64,000 bases of DNA, from NCBI RefSeq assembly GCF_002356555.2, contig NZ_AP017372.2, forward strand, positions 2,710,501-2,774,500. The letters are read 5' to 3'. Positions within the stretch are counted from its first letter, which is position 1. Each line of letters starts with the position of its first letter. The DNA comes from Halorhodospira halochloris. GTDB lineage: Bacteria > Pseudomonadota > Gammaproteobacteria > Nitrococcales > Halorhodospiraceae. Of the stretch, positions 18,881 to 28,431 are shown piece by piece. The translations under genes and the position numbers were made by a program. The notes under the pieces were generated by a model that saw nothing but the letters and a program-made list of their open reading frames with translations, was not told where the DNA came from and did not search any database.

Positions 18881-19480
18881 TCAGTTTGCGGCATATACCC
18901 TCTGCACTACATATTGCGTAATCTGCTCCAAACACTCTTCGACAGCAAGGCCATCCGTCTTCACTGCCAACTCAGGATTGTTGGGCGGCTCATAGGGATC
19001 ATCAATCCCTGTCATCCCCGAAATTTCCCCGCTGCTTGCCATAGCGTATAAGCTCTTCGGGTCTCTTTGCTGACAACTCTGCAAGGATGCATCCACAAAG
19101 ACTTCTACGAAATTCTCGGTTCCAATCAGCTGACGAACCCTATCCCTATCCTCGCGGTAGGGTGAAATAAAGGCTGTAATCGCGATGATCCCCGCATCGA
19201 CAAATAACTTGCAGACCTCACCAATGCGCCTTATGTTCTCTTTGCGGCCGTGGACTGACAAATCGAGATCACTGTTCAAACCGTGACGGATGTTGTCACC
19301 ATCAAGCAAAAAAGTATGATAGCCCTGCCGGTGCAGTTGGACCTCAAGCGCATTAGCCAATGTCGATTTGCCTGCCCCGGATAGGCCTGTAAACCACACT
19401 ACTAACGGATTCTGGCTTTTAAGCTTGGCACGGTCGACAGCTGGGACATGATTTTCATGCCAAATAAAGATATCGTTCAT
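18881..19480 (-). CDS. cysC: Adenylylsulfate (APS) kinase CysC, stand-alone
   Basis: About 199 residues that phosphorylate APS to PAPS. The P-loop is GLSGAGKST, followed by LLDGDNIRHGL (complete DGDN metal/substrate motif), GRKENIRRIGE and AFISPYREDRD with the family Ser, and RDPKSLYAMASSGEISGMTGIDDPYEPP near the C-terminus. The ATG at 19480 (NDIFIWHENHV start) matches CysC proteins; an extension to 19537 is unlikely. It is divergent from the SLC13 permease with about 70 bp between starts. A second APS kinase domain is fused to CysN 3 kb away but has lost part of this motif. Confidence 0.94.
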   Translation of the reverse strand: MNDIFIWHENHVPAVDRAKLKSQNPLVVWFTGLSGAGKSTLANALEVQLHRQGYHTFLLDGDNIRHGLNSDLDLSVHGRKENIRRIGEVCKLFVDAGIIAITAFISPYREDRDRVRQLIGTENFVEVFVDASLQSCQQRDPKSLYAMASSGEISGMTGIDDPYEPPNNPELAVKTDGLAVEECLEQITQYVVQRVYAAN

Positions 19481-19549
19481 AAGCTCACGGCGATTAGCAC
19501 TCAGGCAAGCTAACCTTACACAAATCAACGGAGTCATCCAAGCCGACTT

Positions 19550-21319
19550 ATGCCCTGGGAAGCCTGGCTAACAGCCGTAGTATTAATCACGTTGCTGACT
19601 ATCTTGATCGGCACCAGAGCCGCTCCGGATATGGTCTTCTTGGCAGCTTTGGCGGTTTTGCTGGTTAGCGGTGTAATAGAGCCCCAGCAGGCCTTTAGCG
19701 GACTAGCTAATCCTGGAGTGCTCACGGTCGCTGTGCTCTACGTCGTTGTCGCCGGAATCCGGGAAACGGGTGGCATTCAGTGGATCAGTCAACGTCTGCT
19801 CGGCAAGCCCCGCTCGCTGCTGGCTGCTCAGCAGCGGGTAACTATACCGGTTGCTGGCTTCTCAGCATTTCTGAATAACACGCCCGTAGTGGCCATGTTA
19901 ATCCCGGCAATCAGCGACTGGGCACGCAAAAATAATCTGTCTGAATCAAAGCTCCTCTTACCTCTATCATACGCCGCCATGCTCGGCGGTACCTGCACCC
20001 TAATCGGCACCAGCACCAACCTGGTTGTAAATGGCGCCTTGGAAAAACGCCTTGGCGAAGGGTTGATGTTATTTGAAATAGCCCTGGTTGGCGTGCCTGT
20101 GCTGATCGTCGGCCTGCTGTTTATGTTCATCACCGGACATTGGTTGCTCCCTGATCGCCGCCCAGCAGTAGAAACCTTAGATAACCCGCGCGAATACACG
20201 GTAGAAATGCTCGTCGAGCCCTCCGGTCCGCTTGTCGGTCGCACTATAGAGGCTGCCGGCCTACGCAACCTGCCTGGCTGTTATCTGATGGAGATTGAAC
20301 GTAGCAGAGACATACTGCCAGCAGTATCACCACGAGAGAAACTACAGGCCAATGATCGTCTAGTGTTCGTTGGGGTAGTAGATTCAGTAGTCGAACTGCA
20401 AAAGATCAGGGGCCTCAAACCGGCAACTGAACAAGTCTTCAAGCTCGATGGCAAACGCTCAGATCGAAGCTTGGTGGAAGCGGTAGTAGCCGAGACATCG
20501 CCGGTGGCCAATCTCACGGTTCGTGATGGCCGCTTTCGCACCAGATACAACGCCGTGGTCATCGCCGTTGCACGCAACGGTGAGCGGGTTAGTGGCAAGA
20601 TTGGCGACATCACTCTGCGTCCAGGCGACACCTTGCTGCTCGAAGCTGGTGAAGATTTTATTGAGCGTCAGCGCAACTCACGCGACTTTTTGCTAGTGCG
20701 CAGCATTGAAGGGTCAGTAACGCCGCGCCATGAACGTGCCTGGTTGGCTCTCACCATCCTCGGTGGGATGCTAGTTACGGTGGGATTAGGCTGGCTGTCG
20801 ATGCTAGAGGGTGCTCTAGCAGCCGGAGCAATGCTGATAATTACCCGCTGTCTGAGCGTCAATTCAGCCCGCCAGGCCATCGATTGGTCGGTGATACTAA
20901 CCATAGCCGCCGCTTTTGGGATTGGTGCGGCCATGGATACAACCGGACTTGCTCAGACCATAGCCGGCTCACTATTACAACTAGCCGGTGATGGACCTTG
21001 GCTAAACCTAATGATTATCTACTTTGTTACCGCCCTATTCACCGCGGTCATTACCAACAATGCCGCCGCTGTGTTGATGGTTCCCATAGCGGCATCTGTT
21101 GCCGATGACCTCGGCGTCAGCCTCATACCCTTTGCCGTAGCCATAATGCTTGCCGCCTCGGCAAGCTTCGCCACCCCAATGGGTTACCAGACCAACTTGA
21201 TGGTCTACGGCCCCGGCGGTTACCACTTCACGGATTACCTGCGCGCCGGGCTGCCTCTAAATATCGTTACAGCGGCAGTCGCGCTTGCCATCATCCCCTG
21301 GGCATGGGGCTTTAATTAG
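19550..21319 (+). CDS. SLC13/DASS-family permease with two RCK_C domains (probable sulfate transporter)
   Basis: A 589-residue inner-membrane carrier. N-terminal membrane helices carry the SNT-type motifs FLNNTPVVAMLIP and GTCTLIGTSTNLVVNG. Two TrkA-C (RCK_C) regulatory domains follow in the cytoplasmic middle (about residues 215-380), then a second helix bundle with ITNNAAAVLMVPIA and FATPMGYQTNLMVYGPG. Members transport sulfate, dicarboxylates or other anions. Lying between cysC and cysD-cysNC strongly suggests sulfate uptake. No CysTWA-type ABC importer is seen in the window. Confidence 0.88.
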   Translation: MPWEAWLTAVVLITLLTILIGTRAAPDMVFLAALAVLLVSGVIEPQQAFSGLANPGVLTVAVLYVVVAGIRETGGIQWISQRLLGKPRSLLAAQQRVTIPVAGFSAFLNNTPVVAMLIPAISDWARKNNLSESKLLLPLSYAAMLGGTCTLIGTSTNLVVNGALEKRLGEGLMLFEIALVGVPVLIVGLLFMFITGHWLLPDRRPAVETLDNPREYTVEMLVEPSGPLVGRTIEAAGLRNLPGCYLMEIERSRDILPAVSPREKLQANDRLVFVGVVDSVVELQKIRGLKPATEQVFKLDGKRSDRSLVEAVVAETSPVANLTVRDGRFRTRYNAVVIAVARNGERVSGKIGDITLRPGDTLLLEAGEDFIERQRNSRDFLLVRSIEGSVTPRHERAWLALTILGGMLVTVGLGWLSMLEGALAAGAMLIITRCLSVNSARQAIDWSVILTIAAAFGIGAAMDTTGLAQTIAGSLLQLAGDGPWLNLMIIYFVTALFTAVITNNAAAVLMVPIAASVADDLGVSLIPFAVAIMLAASASFATPMGYQTNLMVYGPGGYHFTDYLRAGLPLNIVTAAVALAIIPWAWGFN

Positions 21320-21323
21320 CCAA

Positions 21324-21566
21324 CTAGCCTTTGCCGAGCAGGGCTTTGGCTGCCGCACGAATATCATCTTCCTCTATGCCCAGCTCGCGTATCTCCTCTT
21401 TTACCCGTTGCTGCTTTTGCTCCGGGGCGACCGGGGCGAGTAGCAGACGACCCTTGTGGGTCAGGACCACTTCGAAATAATCAACATCCGAATAGTGGCC
21501 TGCGATCTCCGGTGGCAGCTTTACCTCGTTCCACTCCGTCTTGCGGGCCAACATCTTACGGGCCAT
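21324..21566 (-). CDS. Small hypothetical protein, AbrB/SpoVT-like N-terminus
   Basis: An 80-residue protein that I do not firmly recognise. The N-terminal half, with WNEVKLPPEIAGHYSDVDYFEVVLTHKGRLLLAPV, could form the swapped-hairpin beta fold of AbrB/MazE-type DNA-binding proteins. The C-terminal half is a charged helix with EIRELGIEEDDIRAAAKALLG, common in antitoxins. No toxin gene adjoins it. It converges on the SLC13 permease gene, with 4 bp between the stops. Could be an orphan antitoxin or a small regulator. Confidence 0.5.
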   Translation of the reverse strand: MARKMLARKTEWNEVKLPPEIAGHYSDVDYFEVVLTHKGRLLLAPVAPEQKQQRVKEEIRELGIEEDDIRAAAKALLGKG

Positions 21567-21615
21567 AGCTCTAAGCCCTCATATAGTTATGACATCTCAA
21601 TTCTAGCAGTATCGT

Positions 21616-21638
21616 TACCCAACTCGTACAATTGGGTA
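21616..21638. promoter_or_regulatory. Inverted repeat upstream of cysD, possible operator
   Basis: TACCCAA and TTGGGTA form a perfect 7-bp dyad with a 9-nt spacer in the 109-bp gap before cysD, about 40 bp ahead of its start. This is a plausible binding site for a dimeric regulator of cysD-cysNC or of the divergent small gene. It is short enough to arise by chance. Confidence 0.3.
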
Positions 21639-21675
21639 CCTCAGATTGCCAAAAGACATCAAGGGATAATAACCC

Positions 21676-22590
21676 ATGCAGATCAGCGAGGCGCGCCTTA
21701 CCCACCTTAAAGAACTCGAGGCGGAGAGCATCCACATTATCCGTGAGGTCACGGCAGAGTTCGAAAACCCAGTCATGCTCTACTCCATCGGCAAAGATTC
21801 GTCGGTAATGCTGCGCCTAGCATTAAAGGCATTCTATCCAGGCAAGCCACCTTTCCCCTTAATGCATGTCGACACAACCTGGAAATTCAAGGAGATGATC
21901 GACTTCCGCGACCGTATGGCTGCGCAAGCGGGAATGGAGTTGATCGTACATATCAACCAGGAAGGCCTAGAACAAGGGATATCCCCATTTACCCACGGCT
22001 CGCGCATTCATACCGACGTCATGAAGACCCAGTCGCTCAAACAGGCGATGGAAAAGTACCGGTTCGACGCAGCCTTCGGCGGTGCGCGGCGCGATGAGGA
22101 AAAGTCACGTGCCAAAGAGCGAGTCTACTCCTTCCGTGATCGCCACCACCGCTGGGACCCCAAAGGCCAACGCCCGGAGCTGTGGCGACTCTACAACGGC
22201 CGCGTCCACAAAGGCGAGAGCATGCGCATCTTTCCGCTGTCCAACTGGACAGAACTGGACGTCTGGCAATACATCTACCTTGAGGATATCCCCATAGTCC
22301 CCCTCTATTACGCTGCCGAGCGACCAGTTGTAGAACGTGATGGTGCACTGATCATGGTTGATGATGAGCGCATGCCCCTTGAGCCGGGAGAACAACCCCG
22401 TAACACCAAGGTCCGTTTCCGCACCTTAGGCTGCTACCCGCTAACCGGCGCCATCCGCTCAGACGCAGATACGCTGCCCGAGATAATCCAAGAGATGCTG
22501 CTCACGCGCACCTCTGAACGCCAGGGTCGGGTCATTGACCACGACGCATCGGGATCCATGGAAGAGAAGAAAAAAGAGGGGTACTTCTAA
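21676..22590 (+). CDS. cysD: Sulfate adenylyltransferase small subunit CysD
   Basis: A 304-residue PP-loop ATPase subunit that with CysN forms ATP sulfurylase (sulfate + ATP to APS). The PP-loop [20 protein letters not shown], the [16 protein letters not shown] segment and [14 protein letters not shown] are all family-diagnostic. Length is normal. The cysNC start follows 1 bp after its stop. Together with the upstream SLC13 permease and cysC it forms a sulfate uptake and activation block. Confidence 0.97.
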   Translation: MQISEARLTHLKELEAESIHIIREVTAEFENPVMLYSIGKDSSVMLRLALKAFYPGKPPFPLMHVDTTWKFKEMIDFRDRMAAQAGMELIVHINQEGLEQGISPFTHGSRIHTDVMKTQSLKQAMEKYRFDAAFGGARRDEEKSRAKERVYSFRDRHHRWDPKGQRPELWRLYNGRVHKGESMRIFPLSNWTELDVWQYIYLEDIPIVPLYYAAERPVVERDGALIMVDDERMPLEPGEQPRNTKVRFRTLGCYPLTGAIRSDADTLPEIIQEMLLTRTSERQGRVIDHDASGSMEEKKKEGYF

Positions 22591-22591
22591 G

Positions 22592-24508
22592 ATGTCCCAC
22601 GCCTCTGAGCTTATCGAAACTGATATCGAAACCTATCTCAAGCAGCACGAGCAAAAAGACCTGCTGCGCTTTATCACTTGCGGATCGGTAGACGACGGCA
22701 AAAGCACCTTTATCGGTCGTCTGCTCCACGACTCAGCCCTGGTCTACGAAGATCAATTGGCAGCAGTGCAGCGTGACTCTAGCCGCTATGGAACTACCGG
22801 CGATGAGGTCGATCTAGCGCTGTTGGTAGACGGACTTCAGTCGGAGCGCGAACAGGGCATCACCATCGATGTGGCTTACCGTTATTTCTCGACCGACCGG
22901 CGCAAGTTCATTATTGCCGACACCCCGGGACATGAGCAGTACACCCGCAACATGGCAACCGGCGCCTCTACCGCGCAGCTAGCGGTAATCTTGGTCGATG
23001 CCCGCAGCGGAATACAGGTTCAAACCCGCCGTCACAGCTACATCTGTTCGCTACTCGGCATCCGCCATGTACTATTGGCGGTCAACAAGATGGATCTGGT
23101 CGATTGGGACCAAACCACCTTTGAAGCCATCCGCACCGACTATGAAAGCTTCGCTAGGCGCTTAGGTATACCCAACGTGCGCTGTGTCCCCCTTTCAGCG
23201 CTCAAGGGCGATAACGTCGTCAGGCGCAGTAATAACCTCCACTGGTACGACGGCCCGACATTCATGGAGCTGCTTGAGACGATTGAGGTCAAGGCCGACC
23301 GCAACTTGGACGATCTGCGTTTGCCCATCCAGACGGTGATACGCCCCAGCCACGAATTTCGCGGCTTTGCCGGAACCTTGGCAGCCGGCATAGCGCGCCC
23401 GGGGGACCCGGTTGTCGCGCTCCCAGCAGGTACTCAGAGCCACATAGAGCGCATCGTCACCCACGATGGTGATCTTGACTACGCCTTTGCGCCGCAGTCG
23501 GTAACAATCACCCTGACCGATGAGATAGATGTCTCACGCGGCATGCTCCTGAGCAGCCCGAAACGCCCGGCAACCGTTGCTGATGCCCTTGATGCTCGGG
23601 TGGTATGGATGGCCGAACAACCTTTGCTGCCAGGTAGGCAATACGACATCAAACTTGCCACCGCGACTGTCCCCGCAGTCATCGAACAAATCCACCACCG
23701 GATTGATGTCAACACCCTGGAGAACTGCCCCACTGACAGCTTGGAACTGAATGAGATCGGGCTGTGCCGAGTACAACTCTCCGCCCCGGTTGCCTTTGAC
23801 CCTTACGATGAGATTGCCGATACCGGGGCATTCATAATCATCGACCGCATCTCGTTACACACCGTCGGTGCCGGCATGGCTACTCGGCAGGCGACAGAGA
23901 CACCGGGCACAGAAAAAGATGTGCCGCGGCGTCAACCGCTGCTCACCAAAACCCAGCGCGCCGGGCAAAAAGGCCAACGGCCGTGCACCATCTGGCTTAC
24001 CGGCTTGTCTGGCTCCGGCAAGTCGACCCTTGCCAACGCCCTGGAGCAAGCCCTGTTCCGGCGGGGTTATCACAGTTACTTGATAGATGCCGGCAATATT
24101 CGCCATGGCCTAAGCCACGACCTTGGATTCAGCCGCGATGCCCGTGCCGAGAACATACGCCGTATCGCCGAGACGGCAACCATGTTTGTTGATGCCGGCC
24201 TTATAGTCGTCTGCGCCAGCCTCTCGCCCTACCGGGATGACCGGGAAATGGTCCGCGAGCGACTCGAACCAGGCGAAATGATTGAGGTCCACGTCGATGC
24301 CCCCGTAGAGCTATGCCGAGAACGCGACTCGGACGACATCTATTCGCGCGCCGATGCCGGTGAGATCCACGGCCTACCCGGAGTGGACATAACCTACGAG
24401 GCTCCCGCAAAGCCCGAGGTTCACATCGACTCCAGCGCGATCGATGTTGATGAATCGGTAGAAAAAATCCTTCAGGTGCTCAAGGAGAAAGGCGTCATTC
24501 GCTTATGA
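22592..24508 (+). CDS. cysNC: Bifunctional sulfate adenylyltransferase large subunit / APS kinase CysNC
   Basis: A 638-residue fusion. The N-terminal two-thirds is the EF-Tu-like GTPase CysN ([16 protein letters not shown]-loop, [18 protein letters not shown]) that drives ATP sulfurylase. The C-terminal ~175 residues are an APS kinase domain with an intact P-loop GLSGSGKST. In that domain the family motif DGDN reads DAGN ([10 protein letters not shown]), so the second Asp is lost, and RDPKGLY reads RDSDDIY. The kinase half may therefore be weak or dead. NodQ/CysNC fusions often supply PAPS for sulfation. The ATG at 22592 follows the cysD stop directly; the longer upstream frame overlapping cysD is ignored. 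Confidence 0.94.
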   Translation: MSHASELIETDIETYLKQHEQKDLLRFITCGSVDDGKSTFIGRLLHDSALVYEDQLAAVQRDSSRYGTTGDEVDLALLVDGLQSEREQGITIDVAYRYFSTDRRKFIIADTPGHEQYTRNMATGASTAQLAVILVDARSGIQVQTRRHSYICSLLGIRHVLLAVNKMDLVDWDQTTFEAIRTDYESFARRLGIPNVRCVPLSALKGDNVVRRSNNLHWYDGPTFMELLETIEVKADRNLDDLRLPIQTVIRPSHEFRGFAGTLAAGIARPGDPVVALPAGTQSHIERIVTHDGDLDYAFAPQSVTITLTDEIDVSRGMLLSSPKRPATVADALDARVVWMAEQPLLPGRQYDIKLATATVPAVIEQIHHRIDVNTLENCPTDSLELNEIGLCRVQLSAPVAFDPYDEIADTGAFIIIDRISLHTVGAGMATRQATETPGTEKDVPRRQPLLTKTQRAGQKGQRPCTIWLTGLSGSGKSTLANALEQALFRRGYHSYLIDAGNIRHGLSHDLGFSRDARAENIRRIAETATMFVDAGLIVVCASLSPYRDDREMVRERLEPGEMIEVHVDAPVELCRERDSDDIYSRADAGEIHGLPGVDITYEAPAKPEVHIDSSAIDVDESVEKILQVLKEKGVIRL

Positions 24509-24524
24509 TGCCTTGAGCTAACCG

Positions 24525-25625
24525 ATGAAGATTCTCTACCTATTCGACACCACCGACCGTGCTGAAAGCGAAAGCGTAATAGAAATGGCCCAGCACGGCG
24601 TCGAACCGACCATCTGCTGTCGGCCTGATGCCCCTATGCGCAAGCGTTTCGAGCAGGCAGGACTGGAGGTCATACCGCTGCCTTTGCGCTCTAAACTTGA
24701 TCTGCAATCTATTCGCATACTGCGCCAACTGCGCCGCTCACGACAGTTCGATATAGTCCATGCCTACTACAAGATCGCTCTAACCAATTACAATTTGGCA
24801 GCGGTCGGGTTGCCGCGAGTCCCTGTAATCGCTTACCGGGGCATCATCGGCAATCTCAGCTACTGGGATCCGTTCTCGTGGCTATCCTTTCTCGATCCAC
24901 GCATTGAGCGGATAGTCTGCGTTTGCGAGGCAATTAGGCAGTATTTCCTCGGCAAACCCTTTTTTCTAGGCTTGCGCCTCTTCTCGCCTGAGCAAGTAGT
25001 GACTATCCACAAGGGCCACCAGCCGCAATGGTATCAGCAGCCTGAGCCGCAACTACCCGATGATCTGCAGGTGCCCAATGAGGCGCTAGTGATTGGCTGT
25101 GTTTCACGGATGAAAAAGCGCAAAGGCATAATCGAGTTGATCAACGCCTTTGAGCAAATACCCGCCGAGTTCAACGCTTATCTCTTATTGGTTGGCCCTA
25201 TAGAGGATAAGATCATTGAGCAAAGCGTAAGGCGCAGCAGTGCTGCCGCGCGAATCCGGCTAACCGGTTATCGCACTGATGCACCTAAGATTGCCGGGGC
25301 ATTTGACATCAAGACCCTGCCCTCGCTGCGGCGCGAAGGGTTGCCTCGCGCCGTCATAGAGGCCATGGCCCAGGGCATTCCTGCGGTTGTCTCGGATTCT
25401 GGCGGCAACCCGGATCTGGTTATTGACGGACAGAGTGGCCGGGTAGTCCCGGCCGGGGATACTGAAGCACTGCGAGTGGCCCTCACTGAGCTGATCGCCA
25501 ACCCCGAGTTGCGTCAGCAAATGGGCAAAGCTGCGGCGCAGAGGATCAAGGAGGATTTCACCGTGGAGAAGACAGTAACCCAGACGCTAAAGCTTTATCG
25601 CGAACTTGCCCCTGCCGCTAGTTAG
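24525..25625 (+). CDS. Glycosyltransferase family 4 protein
   Basis: A 366-residue GT-B fold enzyme. The N-terminal half reads as a Rossmann acceptor domain (MKILYLFDTTDRAESE, then FDIVHAYYKIALTNYNLAA). The C-terminal half has the donor-site pattern VIGCVSRMKKRKGIIELINAF, then LRREGLPRAVIEAMAQGIPAVVSDSGG with the E-x7-E type retaining-glycosyltransferase motif. It adds a sugar to an envelope polysaccharide or lipid; the acceptor is unknown. It starts 16 bp after cysNC and is probably cotranscribed, which hints at a sulfated surface glycan. Its last 8 bp overlap the convergent lipoprotein gene. Confidence 0.88.
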   Translation: MKILYLFDTTDRAESESVIEMAQHGVEPTICCRPDAPMRKRFEQAGLEVIPLPLRSKLDLQSIRILRQLRRSRQFDIVHAYYKIALTNYNLAAVGLPRVPVIAYRGIIGNLSYWDPFSWLSFLDPRIERIVCVCEAIRQYFLGKPFFLGLRLFSPEQVVTIHKGHQPQWYQQPEPQLPDDLQVPNEALVIGCVSRMKKRKGIIELINAFEQIPAEFNAYLLLVGPIEDKIIEQSVRRSSAAARIRLTGYRTDAPKIAGAFDIKTLPSLRREGLPRAVIEAMAQGIPAVVSDSGGNPDLVIDGQSGRVVPAGDTEALRVALTELIANPELRQQMGKAAAQRIKEDFTVEKTVTQTLKLYRELAPAAS

Positions 25626-26382
25626 CCGCCGGATGCTCAGGGTGCTTGATCTGCAGCATGCGCCGCGTTGCTTCAGCCTCACGCGGGCGGCCTAGATTCT
25701 CTAGAGCCTCAGCTTGCAAGGCCAGAGCATCAGCCGCTTCCTGCTGCCCGGGATACTGCTCGGCCACCCATGCAGCGCGCTCAGCAGCTTGAACAAAATC
25801 GCCTTCATCCATCTTGAGTTGCGCCTTGCGTAGCTCTTCGGCAGCTAGGTCGGCACGCAGGCTATTCATCTGTCGCAGGGCGTCCTCTACCCGCTCACCC
25901 TCCGGAAATCGTTCAACCAGCTGACGGTAAAAGGCAAAGGCTTGGCGCGCGTAATCGGTATTCGGCGGGATATCTTCCTCATCCCACCGGGCGTGGGCGG
26001 CGGCAGCCCGCAGATAGAGCGCATAGGCTACATCTTCGCTGGCGGCATCCGGGCGTTCCTCGGCGTACTGCCTGACCAGCTCTATAGACTCTTCATAACG
26101 ACCCAGACGATAGCTGACATAGGCCTTCTCCAGCGCCGCTTGACGCCCGTGCGGGGTGTTTTGATAATTCTCACGCAACTTCACGAGATGGGCTAGGCCG
26201 TCCTCCAACTCCCCGGCATCTATCACCGCCATCGCCTCGCCAAAGATCTCCCTGGCCTGCTGCTGATGAGCACCACGCTCGCCCAGGGAAGCGCAGCCAC
26301 TGATGAAAATAACTACTGCTAAAAGCGCAAGGAAGGAGTAACCTAGGCGAGTGTCGATGATGTTTTTCATTGCAACTCTCAT
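25618..26382 (-). CDS. BamD-like outer-membrane lipoprotein with tetratricopeptide repeats
   Basis: A 254-residue lipoprotein. The signal peptide ends in a lipobox (FISGC, Cys near residue 30). The mature part is a string of TPR helices, with AFAFYRQLVERFPEGERVEDALRQM and then AAERAAWVAEQYPGQQEAADALALQAEALENLG matching the BamD pattern of repeats 3-5. BamD is part of the beta-barrel assembly machine, but the spacing here is looser than in typical BamD, so a BamD/YbgF-like paralogue is possible. It is divergent from gspD with only 3 bp between the predicted start codons. An internal ATG at 26370 is an alternative start. Confidence 0.65.
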   Translation of the reverse strand: MRVAMKNIIDTRLGYSFLALLAVVIFISGCASLGERGAHQQQAREIFGEAMAVIDAGELEDGLAHLVKLRENYQNTPHGRQAALEKAYVSYRLGRYEESIELVRQYAEERPDAASEDVAYALYLRAAAAHARWDEEDIPPNTDYARQAFAFYRQLVERFPEGERVEDALRQMNSLRADLAAEELRKAQLKMDEGDFVQAAERAAWVAEQYPGQQEAADALALQAEALENLGRPREAEATRRMLQIKHPEHPAAN

Positions 26383-26385
26383 TCG

Positions 26386-28410
26386 GTGAACACTGTGCGC
26401 CAGCCTAAAAGTTTTCCAGTTTATCGGCTATACCGAGCCCGGGCAGTCCTACCCATATGTTTCCTGTTAGCTACGCTCGCGCTGGGCTTACCTGGCCAGG
26501 CCAATACCGCAAATAGCTCCGCCGACTGGGAAGCTCGTCCGAGTGGAGTAACGTTGAACTTTGAACGCGCCGATATCAAGTCGGTTATCGCCATGGTTGC
26601 CGAGCGCACAGGTCGCAATTTTATCGTCGACCCGCGGGTACGAGGTGAGATAACCATAATCTCCCAGAATCCGATTGACGAAGAACAACTGTACCAGGTA
26701 TTCCTATCAGCATTGCAAATTCACGGCTTTTCAGCAGTACCGGTTGATGGGGCAACACGGATAATCCCCAAAAACCTTGCTAAACGTGACCATTCCCCGG
26801 TAGCCGATGATCAGACACCGGGACAGGGCTATGAGTTCGTCACCCGGGTCCTGCAGATTGAGCACGTCGAGGCCGCTGAGATGGTCCCGCTACTGCGCCC
26901 TTTGATTTCCGATGAAGCACAACTGGCCGCATACACCAAGACCAACACCCTGATTGTCTCCGAGGCAGCCGGCAACATTGCCCGTATAAAACAACTCATC
27001 TCGCGCATAGATCGTGACACTACCGGCGTTACCGAGGTCGTCTCCGTAGACCACGCCAAAGCCAGTGAAATAGTATCACTAATCAATGATATTGAACCGC
27101 AAGAGCGTGCTGGGCGCAGGCTATTGATTACCGCTGATGAGAGAAGCAACAGCGTGCTCATCGCTGGCGACCCCACCCGGCGTAGTAATGTCAAGGCCTT
27201 GATCGCCCGCCTAGACGAGCAGCTGCGCGACGAAGATGGCATCGCCGTCCACTATCTGCGCTACGCCGACGCCGAAGGCCTCCTGCCCATACTCGAGGGG
27301 CTCTCCGAGGGGTTATTGCGCGATACCGATAGTGCCGCGCAGATCACCATCCATGCCCACGAAAGCACCAACTCATTAATCATAAATGGCGCACCCGATG
27401 CGGTAGCGGAGCTGCGTTCAGTTATCAACCGGCTTGACGTGCGCCGTGCGCAAGTACTGGTCGAGGCGATAATTGCCGAGGTCTCGGCCGAGCGAGCCCA
27501 GCAACTTGGCATCCAGTGGGGTGCCTTGGGCAGCAGTTCCGTAGGCCTGATAAACTTCGGCGCAGCCGGCTCTGGTTCTGTCACCAACATCGCGGCAGCG
27601 GCTAGTGCCAATCGCGTACCCGACCTGGATGGCCTAACTACCGGTATCACCGACCGAAAAGGGGAGCTGGGCATCCTGCTGCGCGCCTTGGCCAGCGAGG
27701 CTGATACCAACATCCTCTCAACCCCATCGATCCTAACCATGGACAACGAAGAAGCCCAGATTGTTGTTGGCCAGAATGTGCCCTTCGTTACCGGCCGGGC
27801 AATCGAACAATCGGGCCAAGCCTTCTCCTCAATCCAGCGCCAGGACGTCGGCGTTCAACTGCGTGTCCGACCACAAATTAACGAAGGCGACGCCCTCAAG
27901 CTTGAGCTGGAGAAAGAGGTCTCCTCGGTTGCGGGCCGTCCAGAGGGGGCCGAGGATCTGGTCACCAGCATGCGTTCGATAAAAACCACCGCTATGGTGG
28001 ATGATGGTCAAATCATCGTCCTTGGTGGCCTGATCGATGAGCAAGCCCAGACTCAAAGCCAGCAAGTCCCTGGCCTTGGCAGCATACCTTTTCTGGGCAG
28101 GCTGTTCCGCTACGAACGCTCTCAGGCGGAGAAGCAAAACCTGATGGTCTTTTTGCGCCCCCGCATAGTAGAGAACCGCAACGATGCTCGCGCTGTCACA
28201 AGCCCAAAATACACCTTGTTGCGCAATCGCCAACTAGCAATGCGTGAACGCGGCCTGCGTTTTCTTGATGGCGACGACATCCCGGTGCTCAAGCCCGCCA
28301 GCGATCTGATGCAGCTACCGCCGGCGTTCGAGGACCGGGTCAGTGCGCACCGCACGCAGAACAGCCGCGCGCAACTCGGTGCGCCGCCGCGCGATGCCGG
28401 ACTGTTCTAA
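26386..28410 (+). CDS. gspD: Type II secretion system secretin GspD
   Basis: A 674-residue outer-membrane channel of the type II secretion system. A signal peptide (hydrophobic about residues 21-37) is followed by the N0 domain (VTLNFERADIKSVIAMVAERTGRNFIVDPRV), three N-domain repeats, and the secretin core with VGQNVPFVTGR, the GVQLRVRPQI strand and the C-terminal GLIDEQAQTQSQQVPGLGSIPFLGRLFR signature. The start is a GTG at 26386 or 26395. It leads the operon gspDFGHIJCE, with gspF 21 bp downstream. Confidence 0.95.
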   Translation: MNTVRQPKSFPVYRLYRARAVLPICFLLATLALGLPGQANTANSSADWEARPSGVTLNFERADIKSVIAMVAERTGRNFIVDPRVRGEITIISQNPIDEEQLYQVFLSALQIHGFSAVPVDGATRIIPKNLAKRDHSPVADDQTPGQGYEFVTRVLQIEHVEAAEMVPLLRPLISDEAQLAAYTKTNTLIVSEAAGNIARIKQLISRIDRDTTGVTEVVSVDHAKASEIVSLINDIEPQERAGRRLLITADERSNSVLIAGDPTRRSNVKALIARLDEQLRDEDGIAVHYLRYADAEGLLPILEGLSEGLLRDTDSAAQITIHAHESTNSLIINGAPDAVAELRSVINRLDVRRAQVLVEAIIAEVSAERAQQLGIQWGALGSSSVGLINFGAAGSGSVTNIAAAASANRVPDLDGLTTGITDRKGELGILLRALASEADTNILSTPSILTMDNEEAQIVVGQNVPFVTGRAIEQSGQAFSSIQRQDVGVQLRVRPQINEGDALKLELEKEVSSVAGRPEGAEDLVTSMRSIKTTAMVDDGQIIVLGGLIDEQAQTQSQQVPGLGSIPFLGRLFRYERSQAEKQNLMVFLRPRIVENRNDARAVTSPKYTLLRNRQLAMRERGLRFLDGDDIPVLKPASDLMQLPPAFEDRVSAHRTQNSRAQLGAPPRDAGLF

Positions 28411-28431
28411 ATGCTAGCGAACTGAGCTAAG

